A stretch of DNA of 9,529 nt, taken from contig JBBSCO010000082.1 of the NCBI GenBank assembly GCA_038250235.1, forward strand, positions 1-9,529, in the 5' to 3' direction. The translations under genes and the position numbers were made by a program. Below the pieces are notes generated by a model. It was not told the DNA's origin. It did no database searches and saw only the letters and a list, made by a program, of their open reading frames with translations. Shown piece by piece: positions 6,435-9,529 of the stretch (positions are counted from its first letter, which is position 1; each line of letters begins with the position of its first letter). The stretch is from JAAUTS01 sp038250235 (GTDB lineage: Bacteria > Verrucomicrobiota > Verrucomicrobiia > Methylacidiphilales > JAAUTS01).

Positions 6435-8585
6435 TCAGAAGGAAATGCTGATTCCTCCATAGTAATTCCGTCCGTAGGCAGGATCGATATTGGTGCCGCG
6501 TACGCGGGAGTAATAATCCTCATTGAGCAGATTGTTGATGCCGGCCACCAACGTTACGTAATCCTTGTAAACCTTCCACTCCCCGGTCAAATCCCAGACC
6601 ATGTAGCCGGGTATGGCGTTGGCCGTGGCATTTGTGTCCTGGGCGAAGTGGTCGTCCACAAAAGTTCCAAGCATGGCGACTTTTACTTTGTCTTTGTAGC
6701 GGTAAACGGCTCCCGTTCGGATCATGAAGTCCGGGGCATACTGCGGGGTGTTGCCATCCGCCAGACCGCCGTGGATTTCGGCTTTCAGCAGGCTGACATT
6801 ATTGTAGAGGCTGATCGAGCCATAGCGTTGTGCGAAATCACTGCCGTTGCGTTGATCGTAAAGTTTTAAAGGATCAAGATCGATGGCGGCATCCCATCCG
6901 TAGTTGATTGAGCGTCCGACATTGGTGATGACTCCGCCGGCGGTTCCGTATTTGTCATCAAGATCAATGAAAAAGAGGCTGGTGTCAAAGGTGAGCCAGT
7001 CCTGAACGGTTCCCCGGTAACCGGTTTCATAAGTCCAACTGACGGAGGGTTCGATGTCCCCGTTGACGTTGAGGCCGGTGGGAGGGATCAGGCTCTGGGT
7101 GAAGATGGTTGTGCGGTAGCTTTCGGCGACACTGGCATAAAGCTCCGTGGTTTCGGTGGCCTGGTAAGCCATGGCCAGCGCGACGAGAGGCTGTGTTTCC
7201 AGCTTATTGTTATGTTGGTGGTTGGTGAAAACACCCGTGGCTGGGTTAAAATTGTCCTGGTTCGCATCCTGGGCCACATTCTCGAGGCGGAAACCCGGGG
7301 TGATGGATAGCTTGTCGAAGGTGAATTTGTTCTCGAAAAAGAAAGACGCGTAGTAAAGGTTGCGTTGCGAGTCGGCAAAGAGAATGCCGTCTTCCGCCGT
7401 GGTGCTGGCCCCGCGCTCATCGGTGCGAGGGGAGTTAGAACCATAGATCTGGATTCCGCCGGCAAAGGTGTGGACATTATCGAAGGCTTCGTAGTTGTGG
7501 CGGACGCGAGCCTCGCTGCCGAAAGTGTAAAATTCCTGGCGCTCAATAGTGCGTTGAGTTGCGCCGGTCTGGCGTCCGCTCCAGCGGTCATAGTAACCGC
7601 CCCAACTTTTGACGGTCAGAAGCGTGTCTTCGGAAAAGTCATGCTCGAAAGTGATGGAGGGAATGTAACGGCGAAGGCGGAACTCGTCGTCAGGGCGGGT
7701 GGTCTGGTCCCGGTTGGTAATATATTGGGCATAGGTCAGGTCACCGGGTTCGCCGTGTTGCTCTTCATAAGCGTCAACATTGATGATCCAGCGGGTGTCG
7801 GTTTGACCGTCGATGACCAGCTTGAAGGATCCGCCGTTCAATTCGTATTCGCTATTGGCATCGCGGAAGCCCTCGCTTTGGCGGTGGTTGAAGTAACCGA
7901 GATAGCCAACGCGGCCAACGGTTCCATCAAAAGCATTGTAGGTGGAGTAAAGACTGTCGGAGCCGAAAATGTGTTGGGTGCGGAAAGAGAAGGGTTTATC
8001 TGTACGCGGCATGTTGGTGACGTAGTTGAGCGCTCCGGCCGGTTGAGGGCCATACATGAGAGAGGCACCGCCGCGAACGAACTCGATGCGGTCAACCACA
8101 TCCAGGGGAGGGGTGTAATAGGCTTCAGGATAGCCGAAAGGATCGGCATGAATAGGGATGCCATCTTTCAGGACGTTGATGAATTGAGCGCGGTGAGGTT
8201 CGCCTATGCCGCGATAACCCAGGCTGACCAGAGGACTGGTTTCCTCACTGATGAGCAGGCCGGGGGTTTGGGAAAGAGCTTGGCGGTAGTTGTTTCCCGA
8301 AACCTGAGGGAGGGCATCCAGATCGATAACGGAGGCTTTTTTGCCGGAATAAATCTCGGTTTTTCGCACAGGGGGAAAAAATATCGGCTGAACTCTCCCT
8401 TCGTAATTCGCTTCGGCGCTCACGACGATTTCATTCAGTTGTGTGGGAGAAATCAAAACAAGCTCACTCAGTTTTTTTTTGGCTATAGAACTTTCTTCCA
8501 AGCTGACTTCGGAGGCTAAAGCCATGGATACGTGGAGGGCTAAGCTGAGGATGCTAAGATATCTGAAAGATTTGAGTAATTGCAT
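6435..8585 (-). CDS. TonB-dependent outer-membrane receptor, FecA-like
   Basis: The 716-residue protein is an outer-membrane gated barrel that imports a ligand using TonB energy. A signal peptide covers residues 1-24 (cleavage probably after ALA). A likely TonB box, NEIVVSA, is at 51-57. The plug covers about 83-192: SLGYRGIGEPHRAQF at 121-135, LKDGIPIHADPFGYP at 139-153, DVVDRIEFVRGGASLMYGPQ at 162-181. The barrel fills the rest and ends with the aromatic terminus GGISISF after a late NNLLNEDYYSRVRG motif. The plug resembles FecA-type ferric dicitrate receptors, but there is no FecA-style N-terminal signalling domain, so a FecI/FecR circuit is unlikely; control by the Fur box upstream fits better. 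The substrate is most likely a ferric chelate, but the exact one cannot be read. It heads the operon with exbB, exbD and tonB. A run of nine As (8472-8480) lies in codons 36-38. Confidence 0.94.
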   Translation of the reverse strand: MQLLKSFRYLSILSLALHVSMALASEVSLEESSIAKKKLSELVLISPTQLNEIVVSAEANYEGRVQPIFFPPVRKTEIYSGKKASVIDLDALPQVSGNNYRQALSQTPGLLISEETSPLVSLGYRGIGEPHRAQFINVLKDGIPIHADPFGYPEAYYTPPLDVVDRIEFVRGGASLMYGPQPAGALNYVTNMPRTDKPFSFRTQHIFGSDSLYSTYNAFDGTVGRVGYLGYFNHRQSEGFRDANSEYELNGGSFKLVIDGQTDTRWIINVDAYEEQHGEPGDLTYAQYITNRDQTTRPDDEFRLRRYIPSITFEHDFSEDTLLTVKSWGGYYDRWSGRQTGATQRTIERQEFYTFGSEARVRHNYEAFDNVHTFAGGIQIYGSNSPRTDERGASTTAEDGILFADSQRNLYYASFFFENKFTFDKLSITPGFRLENVAQDANQDNFNPATGVFTNHQHNNKLETQPLVALAMAYQATETTELYASVAESYRTTIFTQSLIPPTGLNVNGDIEPSVSWTYETGYRGTVQDWLTFDTSLFFIDLDDKYGTAGGVITNVGRSINYGWDAAIDLDPLKLYDQRNGSDFAQRYGSISLYNNVSLLKAEIHGGLADGNTPQYAPDFMIRTGAVYRYKDKVKVAMLGTFVDDHFAQDTNATANAIPGYMVWDLTGEWKVYKDYVTLVAGINNLLNEDYYSRVRGTNIDPAYGRNYYGGISISF
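8472..8480 (-). repeat. Nine-A homopolymer early in the receptor gene
   Basis: On the coding strand nine consecutive As encode Lys36-Lys38, between the signal peptide and the TonB box. A one-base change in length would end translation before the plug. Homopolymers at this position are known switches in surface-receptor genes of other bacteria; whether this one varies is not visible here. Confidence 0.6.
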
Positions 8586-8594
8586 TGATCAACC

Positions 8595-8623
8595 ATATAA
8601 TGAGAATGAATATCATTAGTCAA
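8595..8623 (-). promoter_or_regulatory. Likely sigma70 promoter of the receptor operon
   Basis: Read on the minus strand, TTGACT (8618-8623; five of six match the -35 consensus) is followed after exactly 17 bases by TTATAT (8595-8600), a weak -10; CATTAT (8597-8602) is an alternative. The predicted start site is only a few bases before the ATG at 8585, so the mRNA would have almost no leader. The spacer is filled by the Fur box, so Fur binding would block polymerase. Confidence 0.5.
8599..8617. promoter_or_regulatory. Fur box upstream of the TonB-dependent receptor
   Basis: AATGAGAATGAATATCATT is a partial palindrome. Its inner 15 bases (8601-8615) match the 7-1-7 Fur consensus TGATAAT-N-ATTATCA at 12 of 14 fixed positions. 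It lies 13 bases from the receptor start codon and between the probable -35 and -10. Iron-loaded Fur repressing a FecA-like receptor and its TonB system is the standard arrangement in Gram-negative bacteria. Confidence 0.8.
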
Positions 8624-8708
8624 ACTGAAAGTGAGACTTACTCGCATCTACCTATCTTTGAATCATTGTAGCGTTCATTATGCAGGCTGTCGCGTTTAAG
8701 GTGCGTTG

Positions 8709-8861
8709 ATGGCGAAAAGTGCCGAATGTTGGTGGGCGGTTGCGTTTCAGGTGGGTGTTCTTAAATACGCTCCGTTTCACGGGGCCCCGTTCCACGTCGT
8801 TTTTTATGAAAATTTAACGAAGAGACTTCACTGCCAGGACACTAGTTTTGTGATTACCTGA
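8709..8861 (+). CDS. Possible 50-residue small protein (uncertain)
   Basis: A 50-codon ORF lies on the plus strand in the otherwise gene-free stretch 8586-8884, divergent from the receptor. It begins MAKSAECWWAVAFQ and is rich in aromatic residues and His, with two close copies of APFH (APFHGAPFHVVF). AAGGTG, a fair Shine-Dalgarno, lies five bases before the ATG, which is better than most starts in this window. I recognise no family, signal peptide or clear membrane segment. A 9-base motif close to CGTTTCASG recurs in this stretch at 8693, 8743, 8773 and 8788; three of the four copies encode the AF/PF residues. It may be a real small gene, a decayed gene remnant or chance. No promoter is evident. 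Confidence 0.22.
   Translation: MAKSAECWWAVAFQVGVLKYAPFHGAPFHVVFYENLTKRLHCQDTSFVIT
8779..8790. repeat. Perfect 12-bp palindrome
   Basis: ACGGGGCCCCGT is perfectly self-complementary with no loop, and is flanked by the near-identical CGTTTCACG and CGTTCCACG. It lies in the intergenic stretch between the receptor and the DUF6941-like gene. It has the symmetry of a protein-binding site, but no factor can be named. Confidence 0.35.
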
Positions 8862-8884
8862 AGGCCGCTTGGAGAACCAAAAAA

Positions 8885-9289
8885 TTAATGGTGGGGTGTC
8901 TTTTCGATCTGAACGACGCGAAGATTGAATCTCATTTTAAGGTCACCATTAAGGGAGATTTCGATGGGATAGTCGCCTGCGGAAGTAAATTCCAGACCGC
9001 CAAAAACCGCCACATTGGTGGCTTGGTTATCGCTGTCTTTCAACTTAAAAGGAGTAACGGTTTTTCCGAGCTCCGTGTTTTCGTCCTCGGAGAGGATGCG
9101 TGTTGTCTGGGAGAACTCTCCCAGGCCCGAGCACCAGCGGGTGAAGACACACAGTTTCATGATGCGCACCGGCAGGACTGGAGTGGCAATGGCGTGGAGT
9201 ACTCCTACCAGGGTGTTGGAACCTGAAGCTTCAATACGCACATCTTCGCATAGCAGGGCCGCTTGGAGATCAGGAATCATGCGATGCAT
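8885..9289 (-). CDS. DUF6941-like small protein of unknown function
   Basis: This 134-residue soluble protein has no signal peptide and no membrane segment. Its N-terminus, PDLQAALLCEDVRIEASGSNTLVGV at about 6-30 (quoted in one piece only for its pattern: CEDVR, an acidic residue, Gly, then LVGV), recalls the DUF6941 family, which has a CxDVRxE...G...L(I/V)G signature and is predicted to be all-beta. The rest alternates hydrophobic and polar residues, as in a beta sandwich (GLEFTSAGDYPIEISLNG at 98-115, then MRFNLRVVQIE at 119-129). The role of the family is unknown. The start is either the ATG at 9289 or the in-frame ATG at 9280 (Met4); neither has a Shine-Dalgarno. It begins 12 bases after the broken ABC gene and may share its transcript. 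The gene is a little more AT-rich in feel than its neighbours; this was not computed. Confidence 0.6.
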   Translation of the reverse strand: MHRMIPDLQAALLCEDVRIEASGSNTLVGVLHAIATPVLPVRIMKLCVFTRWCSGLGEFSQTTRILSEDENTELGKTVTPFKLKDSDNQATNVAVFGGLEFTSAGDYPIEISLNGDLKMRFNLRVVQIEKTPHH

Positions 9290-9301
9290 TATGAGATCGA
9301 A

Positions 9302-9529
9302 TCAAGGAATGAAGAAAGCACAAAGAATGGATGCGAAAAGGCGATTATTAATGGAACTGGTGGCTTCATCAAGGATGAGTATCCGTGCGTTGGCCAACAT
9401 GGCGCGTACAAAGCAGATGATCTGACGCTCGCCGGCTGCCAGGTTTCCTCCCCGTTCACCAACCATGGTCTGAAAGCCTGCGCTTAAATTTTCTATCAGA
9501 TCCAGCACGTCCAGAGATCGGGCGGCTTC
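9302..9529 (-). pseudogene. Truncated ABC-transporter ATPase, 3' remnant (runs off the window)
   Basis: The frame is open from the window edge to 9302 (75 residues seen). It is the second half of an exporter-type nucleotide-binding domain: NLSAGFQTMVGERGGNLAAG, then ERQIICFVRAML, then the Walker B motif ILILDEATSS with its catalytic Glu. The signature motif reads LAAGE in place of LSGGQ. Just after Walker B similarity ends: the D-loop Asp is replaced by Asn (SSIN), and an unrelated NNRLFASILCAFFIP finishes the protein. The His switch and the last 50 or so residues of a normal domain are missing. Neither of the other two frames nor the 12 bases before the next gene restores the lost part, so a deletion or rearrangement near 9348 is more likely than a frameshift. 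The upstream part may still hold an intact-looking transporter. Confidence 0.72.

Noticed and set aside
7365..8519. A 384-codon plus-strand ORF opposite the receptor gene
   Set aside because: Antisense shadow of the TonB-dependent receptor; low-complexity product with no motif.
8779..8884. Rho-independent terminator for the DUF6941-like gene
   Set aside because: The 12-bp palindrome has no loop and no T-tract follows on the minus strand; other small hairpins here also lack one.
1..9529. tRNA or rRNA genes, insertion sequences, phage or defence genes
   Set aside because: I found no rRNA-like stretch, cloverleaf, transposase, integrase or recognisable defence domain on either strand.

Overview
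The window is a stretch of Gram-negative bacterial chromosome in which every convincing gene lies on the minus strand. A TonB/ExbB/ExbD energiser, a FecA-like outer-membrane receptor, bacterial RNase PH and a bacterial-type pyruvate phosphate dikinase (PPDK) all point to a didermic bacterium. The Lys/Ser-rich tail on PPDK, the palindromic GC-rich intergenic element and the scarcity of Shine-Dalgarno sequences fit a member of the PVC group, perhaps Verrucomicrobiota. That assignment is an inference and was not tested by a search.

Layout in the direction of transcription (from high to low coordinates): (1) 9302-9529, the 3' part of an ABC-transporter ATPase gene that breaks off just after Walker B and looks like a remnant; (2) 8885-9289, a small protein resembling the DUF6941 family; (3) 8586-8884, an intergenic region with a Fur-type operator and promoter for the receptor, plus a doubtful 50-codon ORF on the plus strand; (4) 4642-8585, a receptor-exbB-exbD-tonB operon; (5) 3785-4522, rph (RNase PH); (6) 3671-3777, a nested palindromic element; (7) 3157-3615, a stand-alone cyclic-nucleotide-binding-domain protein without a DNA-binding domain; (8) 164-2968, ppdK, closed by a clear intrinsic terminator at 101-139.

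The best supported unit is the iron-uptake operon. A Fur box sits between the likely -35 and -10 elements of the receptor gene, followed by the FecA-like receptor and its own ExbB, ExbD and TonB, so receptor and energiser would be induced together under iron limitation. The other genes are housekeeping (RNA 3'-end processing; PEP/pyruvate interconversion) or of unknown role.

The least expected signal is in the intergenic DNA. Degenerate tandem repeats with a strict 7-base period lie upstream of ppdK, the cNMP-domain gene and rph, in several sequence versions. Other points worth checking are a 9-A run early in the receptor gene, a very short or absent 5' leader on the receptor mRNA, the missing phosphate-binding Arg in the cNMP-domain protein, the basic tail of PPDK and the truncated ABC ATPase. 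I found no convincing novel multi-gene system such as defence, CRISPR or a mobile element.
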